From the NCBI GenBank assembly GCA_964030475.1, contig CAXIPT010000002.1:7229381-7293380 (forward strand): a DNA stretch of 64,000 nt, given 5' to 3'. The notes under the pieces are model-generated. The model was given only the letters and a program-made list of their open reading frames with translations, did not search any database and was not told the origin of the DNA. Shown here in pieces: positions 21,598-31,717 of the stretch (position 1 is its first letter; each line of letters opens with the position of its first letter). The position numbers and the translations under genes are program-made. The DNA comes from Tethya wilhelma (Eukaryota > Porifera > Demospongiae > Tethyida > Tethyidae).

Positions 21598-22914
21598 ACT
21601 TTCTGGGGCAACATGTGCCAACATCATAATATTACAAGCAAAGTTTGTTCTGTTGTAATTCCTGTTTGTCCTGTTTTTGGAGCTGTAAATCATACCTCAT
21701 TGTTGAGTTAAGAAAGTTAATTGAGCTATAAGTGAAGCAGTTACATTGTGCATGTGGAGGACATTTATTCTAACAGTTGCCATGGTGAGATACGGAATGT
21801 TTTCTATTAAATGCACACCAGTCCAAATCATATAAACAGCCGTTACTTACCTTAGCAAAGAGATATTAAATCTATCCTGTGAAAAATCAAGTTTAGAATA
21901 TTCCGATTCAGTTGATAATAATTCCGTTACCATAGCAACAGCCTTTCATATCCGCCTAATTATAATTATTCATGAATAAGGGGTGAAGCTCAAAACTTAA
22001 ATTTTTTAATGAATATTCAACTTGTGGCTTTAGAATTTATCTACATGTCAATTAAGTAAGGATGAAATTATCTTATAATCCATTATTTGCAAAGTTAGGA
22101 CTTGGCTAAGGGAAGTTAGGGTCAACTGCAATTTTTTTACCCATTTCCTAATGGGCCCAGTCCTTAATGGCGCTGAATTCGTAACACGGAACACAGACGG
22201 CGGACACACAAAACCAGTTTAGATCCTTCTAGAACATTTAACAGCTTACAACCACATTGGGACAGGATGTAAATTTACTATTAGTTGTATTCAACTGGAA
22301 GTTTTAGCTATAGCTATATAGACTGTATTTATTAAATAGAGTAAAGAAGCAGCTGTAGTTTGATACCAAAAAACGGGGGATGCTCTCTTGAGCTAAAATT
22401 CGGCTTTTATGTCTGCCCTCATGGCAAAATGATTTAACAGTGAGTGATAAGTGTTATTTTGGTGTGCTAGTTTCATGCTACATTATATCATGATTATAAT
22501 TTATCATCCCACTGCTACTTTTTGTATACTTTGTATCATGGGAAGCCATACTTTCAAAGGTGCCGACAGGGAAATATCAGTTGTAGATACTGACCGCACT
22601 CAACCGCAGGGAAATATCTCAATATTCCACAGGAAATCCGGTGGAATATACACAGCAAGTTGAAAAAACCAAGAACTATCCAGTGAAGAGACTGTAGCGC
22701 TTGAGATTCCTCAGAAGACTACTAGAAGACAACGCTGTTGTTGTTTTTCTTCGAAGATAGTCTTTGGTACCCGTTTCAAGTTCAAATTTTTAGCGTGCGA
22801 GCTGTCAGAATTGTCTGTGTCTTGACCTTCGCCTAAAAAGTAAGCGCTTGAGCCTATACTATACTCAAAACTAGAAAGAAAATAGTGAGAACTCGAAACG
22901 GCATGATACAAGTT
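21598..22914. other. Non-coding stretch
   Basis: AT-rich, with no recognisable gene or element boundary. Short ORFs at 22451-22663 (plus) and 22711-22911 (minus) have no domain signature. Confidence 0.4.
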
Positions 22915-23037
22915 GGTTAGAACATGCCTACTGTGTGCTCTACTTCGAAATACACTCGGTAATATTGACTAAACCTTCGGGCTAGTCAATATTACCGAGT
23001 GTATTTCGAAGTAGAACCCTGGTAGGCATATTCTAAC
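22915..23037. mobile_element. Near-perfect foldback element
   Basis: Perfect 32-bp arms at 22939-22970 and 22984-23015 with a 13-bp loop. Outer partly matched arms TTAGAACATGCCTAC / GTAGGCATATTCTAA extend it to about 123 bp. As RNA or extruded DNA it would form a very stable hairpin. Confidence 0.8.
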
Positions 23038-23189
23038 ATATACGTAACCCACCCAAATAAACATGGTGAGCCAGGAATCGATCTGAGCTCAGATCCAAAA
23101 AGCTATCATAACAAACCATGAATACTTGTCTCAGAACCAGATCAAACTTGAGTTATTAAAAGAGTTATTAATGATTCATTGAATATGAA

Positions 23190-25204
23190 TTGGATCTACC
23201 TATCACTGAACATATACGGGCATCATTCAAGTCTAAGCTCTGGCGCATGGCTCAAAAATTGTACAAGCTAGGATCAACACAACGCAAACAAACACTTGAA
23301 AGTTGGAAGAGTGGAAGTAAGTCGTGCTGGCAGTTACAGTTGGATACTGTTGCTGTTAATAGAGAGCTAACGGCAGCAAAACGAAAGTTTCAACAACAGT
23401 TAGCATGTGAAATGTCCAAACACAGAAAGACTGAGAATGAGTTGCAAGCAGCACAAATAAGACTAGAAAATGAAGCATCAAAACAAACGAAGCTTGAAAA
23501 AGACCTACAGAATGCACTTGAGTTCAATGCACAGCTAACAAGAAGTTGTCATGTAGTCTCATTTCACAAAATTCTTCACGAAACAAACGCAAACCTCTCT
23601 CATCAGTGTCACGTCAACAACAATGGTCAAGGAAAAAGCAAATACACACAGACATCCATGAGTCATCATTATTTCTAGAGGATGAAGAATTGTGTGCGTC
23701 ATCGATCACTCTCGTTCATAATGACACAAACAAAGTGGAAGTTCTTGATATGGACAAAGGGTCCTATCACTCCGATGTACAAAGTAGCATTGCAAAATAT
23801 AACAGTCCAATGGAAATGATTCTGTAGGTCAAAGAAAAATTTGGTCTTTCAAACAGTGCTTTTCACGAGTTATGTATATTATGCCGAGACCGTGGAAAAT
23901 GTAAAAGACCTTACTAAGCAAATAAAATCAACATTTGATATCAAACCATGCCCTGAACACTATGGAGTACATCAGTCACTTCAGTCAAGACTTGAACGTG
24001 TATGTCATTTGATTCAGAATCACAAGATAGAACCTGGAGAAAATTTAAAGGTGAAGCTATTAGGAGATAGAACAAAAGTCTGTAGGAAGTTAAACTTAGT
24101 TAACTTTACGTTTACGTTACTTAATGAAGGTGATGTAGCAATGTCTGCTCGTGGAAACCACACAATTGCCATTCTTAGTGTACCCGAAGACTACTCGAGG
24201 CTTGCAGTTACCTTACAAGATATTATTGCTGAAGTGAAATCACTTATTTCAATATCTGTTGACAATGAGACATTTGATATTTCTTGTGTAGTGATCTAAA
24301 ATTCTTGGCCATCGTATGTGGTATTGAAGCAGCTAATTCAACCTACGCATGTGTGTGGTGTAAAAGTTTGGCAGATGTGTAACGAATCCAGCAGAGGGTG
24401 CACAAACTATTCAAGAAATCACTGAAAATTCTTCGAAACCTAAGAAACAAAGATTTAATTGTTCTCACCCACCACTTTTTGATACTATTTGTATTGATCA
24501 TGTAGTACCTCATCTCTTTCTTCGAATAACTGATATATTATTAATCTTCTGGATATTCGCCGATATGATGGAGTCCAGCAGCGGACCGCTCGAAACTCTT
24601 CCCCAAATGACTCTACTTATCTAAATGTACTTGAACTGTTTTTGAACGAAACCTGCCATATTCCATTCAAGTTTTTTTTGTGTCCAGAAACCAAACAGTT
24701 AAAGTGGCAAGATTTAATGGGTCCCGAGAAGCTTTTTTTCTTTGAAAAGATCAAACTAACCAGTTTATTTCCTACATTGCCAAACATTGAGAAGATGGGA
24801 AGATTTTATCTTACTTCATAAGAAGCTTCAGTTTTACTACCACTGAAGCAGAAGGGTTTGGTGAAAGTGCAAAAGTTTAGGTAGAGAATTTTACTGCTAT
24901 CTACCAGTCAACACATGTTACACCTTACATGCATGTCATGGCAATGCACTGTGAAGAGTTTATGAAACACTATGGTAATCTTGTACAATTTACCCAACAA
25001 GGGATGGAGAAACTTAATGACCAGACGACAGTTGACTTCGCCCGTAGTACCAATCACAACTACAGATGTTTGGAAGCCTTGACACAACTGGGAAATAGAA
25101 TTGAATATCTTGAAGACAATGGATTTGAGAGGCAGAAAGAAAATTATTGTTGTAGTATGTGTGGTGAAAGTGGTCACAATCGTTTATCATGCAAAGCCAA
25201 ATGA
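23190..25204 (+). pseudogene. Transposon-like multi-copy gene remnant with zinc knuckle
   Basis: Plus-strand frames 23190-23660, 23670-23826, 23890-24296, 24300-24890 (several frames) and 24908-25204 read like one protein broken by frameshifts. Order: a coiled-coil rich in Lys/Glu/Gln; an acidic stretch; a core with VKDLTKQIKSTFD, LNEGDVAMSARGNH, then FLAIVCGIEAANSTYACVWC; a PHLFLRITDIL region; LMGPEKL; and a C-terminal part ending in a CxxC-x4-H-x4-C zinc knuckle (CSMCGESGHNRLSC). From memory, proteins of this kind are multi-copy in sponges and cnidarians and behave like transposon genes, but I cannot name the superfamily. Terminal repeats were not found. It is non-functional here. Confidence 0.5.
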
Positions 25205-25669
25205 GTGGACTCCATACTTCCTCTGATGCAGCACTTTACTCTATAACTATAAAAAGTGTTTTACAAAAACGAGCTTCATTCTCAATGCCTATAACAAGAG
25301 AACAGTATGATTTACATCAGGATCAAGGCAGTACTGACTGCATGGTAAAAGAAAGTGTAATTACCTTAAGTTTGTTTTAATCCATCTTTTTACCCATCAT
25401 CTATGCATGACAGTCACGTCACATGACTTTTGTACATACGATATAATTTATTATACGTAATTATAATTTTCCATGTTGGTTATAAAGATTTTTATATGGT
25501 GTTTAAAAGACAATAATTATTACTAAACACATACTTCTCTGCATGCTTGCCAGAGCTAGCTAAGAGGATGCAGACTGTACATGACAAAATACATCATGAT
25601 TGCGTCCAAATGTAGACCCTACCCCATCTCCTCTAACAAAACTAAAAACTAGAATGAATCCACGTGGAG
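25205..25669. other. Non-coding tail of the transposon-like region
   Basis: Bases 25302-25370 (GTATGATTTACATCAGGAT...GGTAAAAGAAA) are an inverted, diverged copy of 26010-25935, which leads into the minus-strand ORF at 25670-25975. No other gene seen. Confidence 0.45.
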
Positions 25670-25975
25670 TTACTGCTTCAGTAGGTCGGCAGGAACATAA
25701 TGTATTAGAGGTCTTTGTCTGTAGAGGTGATACGCTAAAGTTTCCAAAATTACGTAGCAATAGTCTCCCACTGAATTGATACCTCTGTAGTGCCAGTTTC
25801 GTCCAAGCAAATCATCAAGATCTTGGTATCCTTGTAATTTATAATAATCCACACCTCTTACTTTTTCGCCTACACATCCTTTCAGTTTAAGACCATTGTC
25901 AAAAGTATGTTTATCAAATGGGATGTCAATCTTGATGATGGGATTGCCTTTTCTTTTACCAGTCAATGCTGCCAT
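25670..25975 (-). CDS. Hypothetical 101-residue ORF beside the transposon-like gene
   Basis: ATG at 25975 (MAALTGKRKGNPIIKIDIPF). Contains a VRGVDYYKLQGYQDLDDLLG stretch and ends VPADLLKQ. An overlapping minus-strand frame (25760-25560) continues with a different open sequence, so a frameshift is possible. Its leader shares sequence with the end of the transposon-like gene at 25302-25370, suggesting a second ORF of that element or a relative. No domain recognised. Confidence 0.35.
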   Translation of the reverse strand: MAALTGKRKGNPIIKIDIPFDKHTFDNGLKLKGCVGEKVRGVDYYKLQGYQDLDDLLGRNWHYRGINSVGDYCYVILETLAYHLYRQRPLIHYVPADLLKQ

Positions 25976-26395
25976 AATTCTATGAGCTAAATCCTGATGT
26001 AAATCATATATACTGTTCTGTTGTTAGGCATTGAGAATGAAGCTCTTCTATAGCAGTTTCTTCTTGCCACTCATTGAGATCTTAATCGTATCCAATGTAG
26101 TGGACAGGTTACAGGGTAAAGCGCCACATCAGAGGAACTATCTTTGGTTCTTTTTCCTTTTGTGCAACTTTGACGACCATCATCTGCTCCAGAAAGCTTA
26201 CGAAAGTCAATTTTTACTTTTCTTGTGACAACTCCAGCCATCTTGATGCATGCAGCTGCTCGAAAAATGGGAGTACAAAGTTCATATTAATTACGTTATT
26301 TATTCAAATATTCAGAATAATCATGTTTTTTTTTACAAATTATGCATGTACAAGTACACTTGACATGAAGCTATAGACATTTCTTGATATGAAAA
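25976..26395. other. Non-coding stretch
   Basis: AT-rich; ORFs at 26031-26228 and 26170-26376 have no recognisable signature. No clear repeat. Confidence 0.4.
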
Positions 26396-27515
26396 CAGGG
26401 GCGTAAACAACCTACCCTAGGCCTAGGGTGTAAATAACAAGGCCTTTTGGGGTGTAAACTACTGCAGGGTGTAAGTATCCTCTTGTGGGGTGTAATTTCA
26501 ATGAAGTTGAATTTTTACCATAGATAATATAGACACATATCTACCCAAAGGTCAAGGGTGTGCGTTATTTAGAAACTGAGTATACTGTGGTGTTACAGTT
26601 GTTCTAAGATGCTCTTTGTACACTCTCTATCTTCTCAATGATGTATTCTCTTTGTGTCATCCATGAGAGCAACGTGCTTGTGGAATCATCCCATGGTGGA
26701 AGCATACTCCGACCCATTATCTATGGTGGAAGGTAACTAAACGGTAAGCGAGAAATCATTGGTCATACAATTTGCATGGCTCAGTAACATAGGCTTGTTT
26801 AGTAGCTTGTAAGTGCCTTGTTTGTTTAATTTTAACTGCATTATAATTGTCCAGGGCTCTTACAAACCTATGGATTCCCTGAGCCTTTGAAAAGAAAGTC
26901 TCAGAAGTAAGTATGATTCGCTTCTACAAATCATCTTACCAATTTTATTTTATGTATTCTCTGTATCTTTCTCTCCTGTATAGTGAGTGTTTCCAGTTAA
27001 CTACCCCTTGTAGTAATGAGCTGAATGAGGAAACAAAAGCTAATCAAGCTGACTTGGACGGACTCAAGTTTATATCTTCCATTAATTCATGTAAGTTTAC
27101 AGACACTCCTTTTCTTTGATATTCTCTATTGATTATTTTTCTCTCATATTTACAGTGAGGCATGCAGTATGTACCTGTCAACTCTCTTCTGCTTCAGAAG
27201 TTCAAAGCAGTGCCGGAAATGCATCAGTCTTCTAGGAAAAATTTAAGGTTGAAAGAAATCCAACTTGTAGTGGAGTCTACTGTCACTAGTAAAAGTGCTG
27301 AACATTTAATTCTTTTTGTATGTCTGTGCAGCTGTACATATACTGTGCTATTGTATGGATTATAAAATATTCAGAATAACTGTTTACACTCCAAACTGTT
27401 TCAAAATACACCCCAAACTGTTTCAAATACACCCGAAGATGCTGTATTATACACTCTAAACTACTTCAATTTACACCCTTAGGGTAATAACATACACCCC
27501 AAATTTACACCCCTG
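26396..27515. mobile_element. TIR element with GGGTGTAA subterminal repeat arrays
   Basis: Ends CAGGGGCGTAAA and TTTACACCCCTG (12-bp inverted, one mismatch). The left 120 bp holds about five GGGTGTAA-like boxes. The right 150 bp holds about seven complementary TTACACCC-like boxes. Such arrays are typical transposase-binding sites of hAT- or CACTA-type elements. The interior (26590-27370) has short ORFs and GT-AG-like borders but no recognisable transposase. No target duplication is obvious. Confidence 0.65.
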
Positions 27516-27751
27516 AGGAGTACTTTATAAAGTGTATGTGTACACCATTTAGTGTATTCAGCTTCTGAAGATGATAGTGCTACAACCGTTTGTTTCTTAC
27601 TAACACCATCGCGCTGCATGAGCTTAACATTCACATCAGCTGGGGATGACACTGTCTTTGCATCTTCTAATTCAAATCTCTTGAGAGTATAATGCTTTTG
27701 GTGTANATGCAATAGTAAGCTATGGTATACTGTTGTTACAGTACAGATCAT
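27516..27751 (-). pseudogene. Ty1/Copia retrotransposon fragment (RNase H region)
   Basis: Minus strand 27705-27535 reads YTLKRFELEDAKTVSSPADV then KKQTVVALSSSEAEYT. The first is the KRF-M-DAKPVSTP linker and the second the T.VALSSTEAEY motif of Copia pol. The residues between these motifs are missing (internal deletion) and the N at 27706 cuts the 5' side. Dead fragment. Confidence 0.75.
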
Positions 27752-28184
27752 TGTATAAATTACAACACTGAGGATCCATATGAAGGATCAAGAATAAAAA
27801 TGAAAAATGAAGTAGTCATGTGCCGAAATTGAGACATGCCTTGTTCCAATACTTTTTACCGCACTGCCCATTCCTACACTACTTATTTTTTTGAAATTTT
27901 TACTACTTGTTATTATAATACTGCTAAGGCGTATATTAGGATTCTTTTCTTAGTATACTAGAGAAGTTCAATTTAGGAACTTAATACTTTGATATAGCTA
28001 TTACAGTTTGACAAATGATATAGGATTACACCTTATTGTAGTTATTGATTATGCTAAAATTAATCTGATAAACAAAAATAATGATTTAATTCTGTGGCAA
28101 GTTCCAGGATATTATACTACGTTCTATAAGTAAATGGGACATGTACAGTACTGATCGATCTTCATTACTCGTTAATTTTTTTGA
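27752..28184. other. Family C repeat and 3' flank of the TULIP gene
   Basis: 27796-27910 is a copy of the short repeat family C (AGTAGTCATGTGCCGAAAT ... CCCATTCCTACACTACTTAT ... TTTTTACTACTTGTT). The remainder is AT-rich without a gene. Confidence 0.6.
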
Positions 28185-28778
28185 CTATTCTTGCAATAGG
28201 TCACTCTTATTCTGATCAATTAATTTTTGCACAGCACTTTGTAAAGCTGGTCCCATAGATTCTTCCACAAACTTTGCAATCAAGCCAGAGACTGAGTTGA
28301 GGACTCCATTTGCAGCCTTTGAGCTTGGAAAATCATCCAATTCCAGCTTCACACTTCCAGACTTGAGCTCCACAATAGCCTTAGCATCATTGTCTTTGAA
28401 GGAGAGGCCGATGGTCATTGATAGTGGCTCTATACTGCATCGAAAAGTGCTGTCAGAGTTGATAGAGATCACTTTCATTGCTTTTCCATTGAGTGTGTAC
28501 TTTCCATTAACTTCGAGCTTAGTTGATGTAGTTGCAGTAACTTTTTGTTCTTTTATCGATAGTTTAGGGACAGCCATTGAAGCAAGTCCTTCCACTTGGA
28601 AATCACGAAAGTTTCCTTGTATACTTGCGAGAAAATTTTTGATGTTGATATCTTTTCTGCCAGGGATACTTAGTGGATCCAGTGGAGGGATACTTAGTTC
28701 TGGTATTCCATTAGAAATACATTTGATAAAAAGATCTAGGATTTTGTTCACGAAAGTTTCAATCACTTGCTCAGCCAT
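28185..28778 (-). CDS. TULIP-type lipid-binding protein (takeout/JHBP-like)
   Basis: From the ATG at 28778 (MAEQVIETFVNKIL) it encodes 197 residues. The diagnostic part is C-I-S-N-G-I-P-E-L-S-I-PPLDPLSIP near residues 20-38, which matches the start of takeout, juvenile-hormone-binding and mite-allergen-7 TULIP domains. Alternating beta strands follow (KLSIKEQKVTATTSTKLEVN, FRCSIEPLSMTIGLSF) and a C-terminal helix (ALQSAVQKLIDQNKSDLL), as expected of a half-TULIP that shields lipids in a tube. Family members are normally secreted, but no signal peptide precedes this ATG. Either it is cytosolic, or an upstream leader exon exists that uses the AG just before 28813. A TATA box at 28823-28832 argues for the short form. 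Confidence 0.65.
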   Translation of the reverse strand: MAEQVIETFVNKILDLFIKCISNGIPELSIPPLDPLSIPGRKDINIKNFLASIQGNFRDFQVEGLASMAVPKLSIKEQKVTATTSTKLEVNGKYTLNGKAMKVISINSDSTFRCSIEPLSMTIGLSFKDNDAKAIVELKSGSVKLELDDFPSSKAANGVLNSVSGLIAKFVEESMGPALQSAVQKLIDQNKSDLLQE

Positions 28779-28822
28779 ATTTCCACTCTTCTTGAATGCA
28801 ACCTTTGAATGCACTGTGTATT

Positions 28823-28832
28823 GCTTTTATAG
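28823..28832 (-). promoter_or_regulatory. TATA box for the TULIP gene
   Basis: CTATAAAAGC on the minus strand, about 45 bp upstream of the ATG at 28778. This would give a leader of only 15-20 nt. Confidence 0.4.
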
Positions 28833-29685
28833 TAGTTGAGGCTATATCCTGAACAATTCACTTCCTCGATCTTAGAAACTATGTCATTATATCTATAGAT
28901 AAGTAATGTTTTGTTACTAAAAATAATATTTTTGACAGTTTTATGACATTCTATGACCTTGTGACGTTTTCAGTTACAGAACCAAGAATTTGGACATAGC
29001 ATATACCATGCAGATCCTTTTCTGCTTTCAATTGCGAGGCTGGAGTCTGTATGAGGCTAAAAATAACAAGAAGAGTTTGATGTAACTTATTTTCAATTAA
29101 GCATGCATGCTTAGATCCTGAAATAACTATATTATGGTTTGTAGTGAATATAATGTCATCCTGTAAATTTTGCCCCCCCCCCCCTCGTACATTTTCCACT
29201 AGTGAATTTTCTCTCCCATAGTGAATAATATTATCTTCCCTAAAATATAGCCAAAACTCTACTGTACTGTACATGTATTATACAGGGATAGATAAAAATA
29301 GTCTCAATGCTTGATTCTTGCTACCTAGCTATAGCAGCCGCCATGCTTCATTGTACATTTTTTCTCATGCATGTATGTACATATCAGTGATCACATGTGT
29401 CAATTGAATTTCAACCCCTCAGGTCAGTTGAGAACAATCAGTTCTTTACTGGACAACCGCACAGCTGAAAAAAGCTCTGAATTACTAGATGGTTGAGATA
29501 CAGCCAATAATTTACTTGGTGGTTATTAAAATGGTATTACAGAGTTCTATCATGTATGTACTTCATAAGGATTTACTTATTAATTGCCATGGTAACCATT
29601 AATCATGAATAAATTAGCATAACTAATTGCTATTCATACATACAAATATAAAATGCAGTAACAGTATAGCGCTAAGTTTGGAATA
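28833..29685. other. Non-coding stretch with poly-C tract
   Basis: AT-rich; a run of C at about 29171-29183. The minus-strand ORF 28951-29274 has no recognisable domain. Confidence 0.4.
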
Positions 29686-30224
29686 GCACTTGTTAGTTAG
29701 CTAATAGTCTGTATACTAACTACCCCCCAGTGGTTTTTTTGTTGTAATGCAGCATACTGTAGCGGATAGAAATAGTGAATTTTAGAGCAAATTAATTATA
29801 CTTACCAAAACCTTGCCATTTGTCAACGCGCTTGGTTCTAACAAACCACTGAGAACCTTTTAGTAGAGTTATCTAGCATCACTTTAAGCTTTATTTTGAT
29901 TTCTACACAAGTGTCGTCCTTCTGCACCAGAAAGTTCATTATTAAAAGGGGTCTCTTTCTAAACTCTCCATGAGGCTAAGTTCTAGTGCCACACCCACCT
30001 TATACTGTGTTTTGTACTGACGATCTTCATCTATAATAATAATTATTCATTGTAACTTGCTTGTAAGATTACGAACAAAATACATGCAGCATGCACCGTG
30101 CACGTCTTAACCGACCTGAGCCTATATGCACACAAATTGTGAGCCTGATCTTTGTAAGTTAATGACGTACTGATATATGCAACTATATGCAATCAGTCTT
30201 GACATTCCTGGAACAATCTATATT
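29686..30224. repeat. Direct duplication, copy 1 (partner 30811-31345)
   Basis: From CACTTGTTAGTTAGCTAATA to TCTTGACATTCCTGGAACA it is almost identical to 30811-31345, differing by small indels and SNPs. The partner begins exactly after the N at 30810, so this is more likely overlapping haplotype contigs than a biological tandem repeat. Confidence 0.85.
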
Positions 30225-30446
30225 ATAAAGTAGTAAAAATTTCAAAAAATAAGCAGTGTAGAATGGGCAGTGCGGTAAAAAGTATTGGAACAAGGATGGT
30301 CTCAATTTCGGCACATGACTACTTCATTTTCATTTTTGATCCCTCATTGATTGTCGTAAATGGTTCACAGAATGATCTGTATACTTGAATAGCTAATCAG
30401 TATGGATCACATACTAATGGTTCAAATTTCTATCAATCTTATCACT
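30225..30446. mobile_element. Short repeat family C copy and flank
   Basis: 30229-30345: AGTAGTAAAAATTTC, then GAATGGGCAGTGCGGTAAAAAG, then CGGCACATGACTACTTCATT. The ends AGTAGT / ACTACT are weakly inverted. This copy is absent after the second duplicate at 31345. Confidence 0.65.
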
Positions 30447-30803
30447 TATCATACGTACGGTAGTACGTATAGTAGGAATGGGCCGACTGTCCCATAGACA
30501 CAATACAAAATGTTGGCCACCATAAAAATCTAGTCAAACAAAATTAAACCTTCAAAGTTGCTCAGAAGCTCTCACTGACAGATTACCAACTGCATGCAAG
30601 GCCTAAAACTCACAAAAACTTTCTGCAGCACTCGTAGAGAGAGCTAGTGGGAAGCCACCATAGTGCCATTTTTGTTCTTCTAACTTACGTACTTCCTTAC
30701 GTACTTCCTAACTGACTTACTTGAAAAGCATTTCCAGAGAACCAGAATGTGTTGAGCCAACTTTGACAGCACAAAGTAAGTTCTTTTCATGGGTACTACA
30801 TTC
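30447..30803 (+). mobile_element. Hairpin-capped repeat, family B (complete copy)
   Basis: TATC then the hairpin ATACGTACGGTAGTACGTAT (30451-30470), AGGAATGGGCCGACTGTCCC, CAATACAAAATGTT. The far end reads 'agtaagttcttttcatgggt'. Used here as the reference copy for the family. Confidence 0.75.
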
Positions 30804-30810
30804 CTTGACN

Positions 30811-31345
30811 CACTTGTTAGTTAGCTAATAATCTGTATGTACCCCCAGTAGTTTTTTGTTGCAATGCAGCGTACTGTAGCGGACAGAAATAGTGAATTTT
30901 AGAGCAAATTAATTATACTTACCAAAACCTTGCCATTTGTCATCGCGCTTGGTTCTAACAAACCATGCACTGAGAACCTTTTAGTAGAGTCTTCTAGCAT
31001 CACTTTAAGCTTTATTTTGATTTCTACACAAGTGTCGTCCTTCTGCACCAGAAAGTTCCATTATTAACAAGGAGTCTCTTTCTAAACTCTCCATGAGGCT
31101 AAGTTCTAGTGCCACACCCACCTTATACTGTGTTTCGTACTGACGATCTTCATCTACTAATTAATTATTCATTGTAATAATTGCTTGTAAGATTACGAAC
31201 AAAATACATGCAGCATGCACCGTGCACGTCTTAATCGACCTAAGCCTATATGCACACAAATTGTGAGCCTGACCTTTGTAAGTTAATGACGTACTGATAT
31301 ATGCAACTATATGCAATCAGTCTTGACATTCCTGGAACAGTCTAT
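30811..31345. repeat. Direct duplication, copy 2 (partner 29686-30224)
   Basis: See the partner entry. It starts right at the contig join. Downstream, copy 2 continues with a TA-dinucleotide tract (31342-31358) instead of the family C repeat. Confidence 0.85.
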
Positions 31346-31717
31346 ATATATATATAGGCGACAGAAAAGTTCTTTATAGTAATTATCCTTAATTTGCATA
31401 CCTTATTATCTAAAATTATGCAAATTCAACTGTTAGAGGCAAGGATATTAAATTTTACTACTTCATTTAACATAGAATTGTGAACATACAGTATCAAAAC
31501 TAATTTATTAAGTTTTACCTTAAGTAACATAACATAATATTATAGTCACAAATTGAATATAGTAAGCCATTGACGAACTTCTGAATCAATTCTATACCAA
31601 TAGCTGTTGTAGTAGCAACAACTTATACAGAATTAAGTCAACAATAATATAGCATGATTACAATAGGTATTAGTTAAATTTCATTATTGATTAAACTTTT
31701 TTTGATTAGGTTAAAAC
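31346..31717. other. 3' flank of the beta-helix gene
   Basis: AT-rich; no gene seen. Provides the 3' UTR for the minus-strand gene ending at 31718. Confidence 0.5.

Noticed and set aside
28297..28839. 180-residue plus-strand ORF
   Set aside because: Antisense shadow of the TULIP gene; the minus strand has the family signature.
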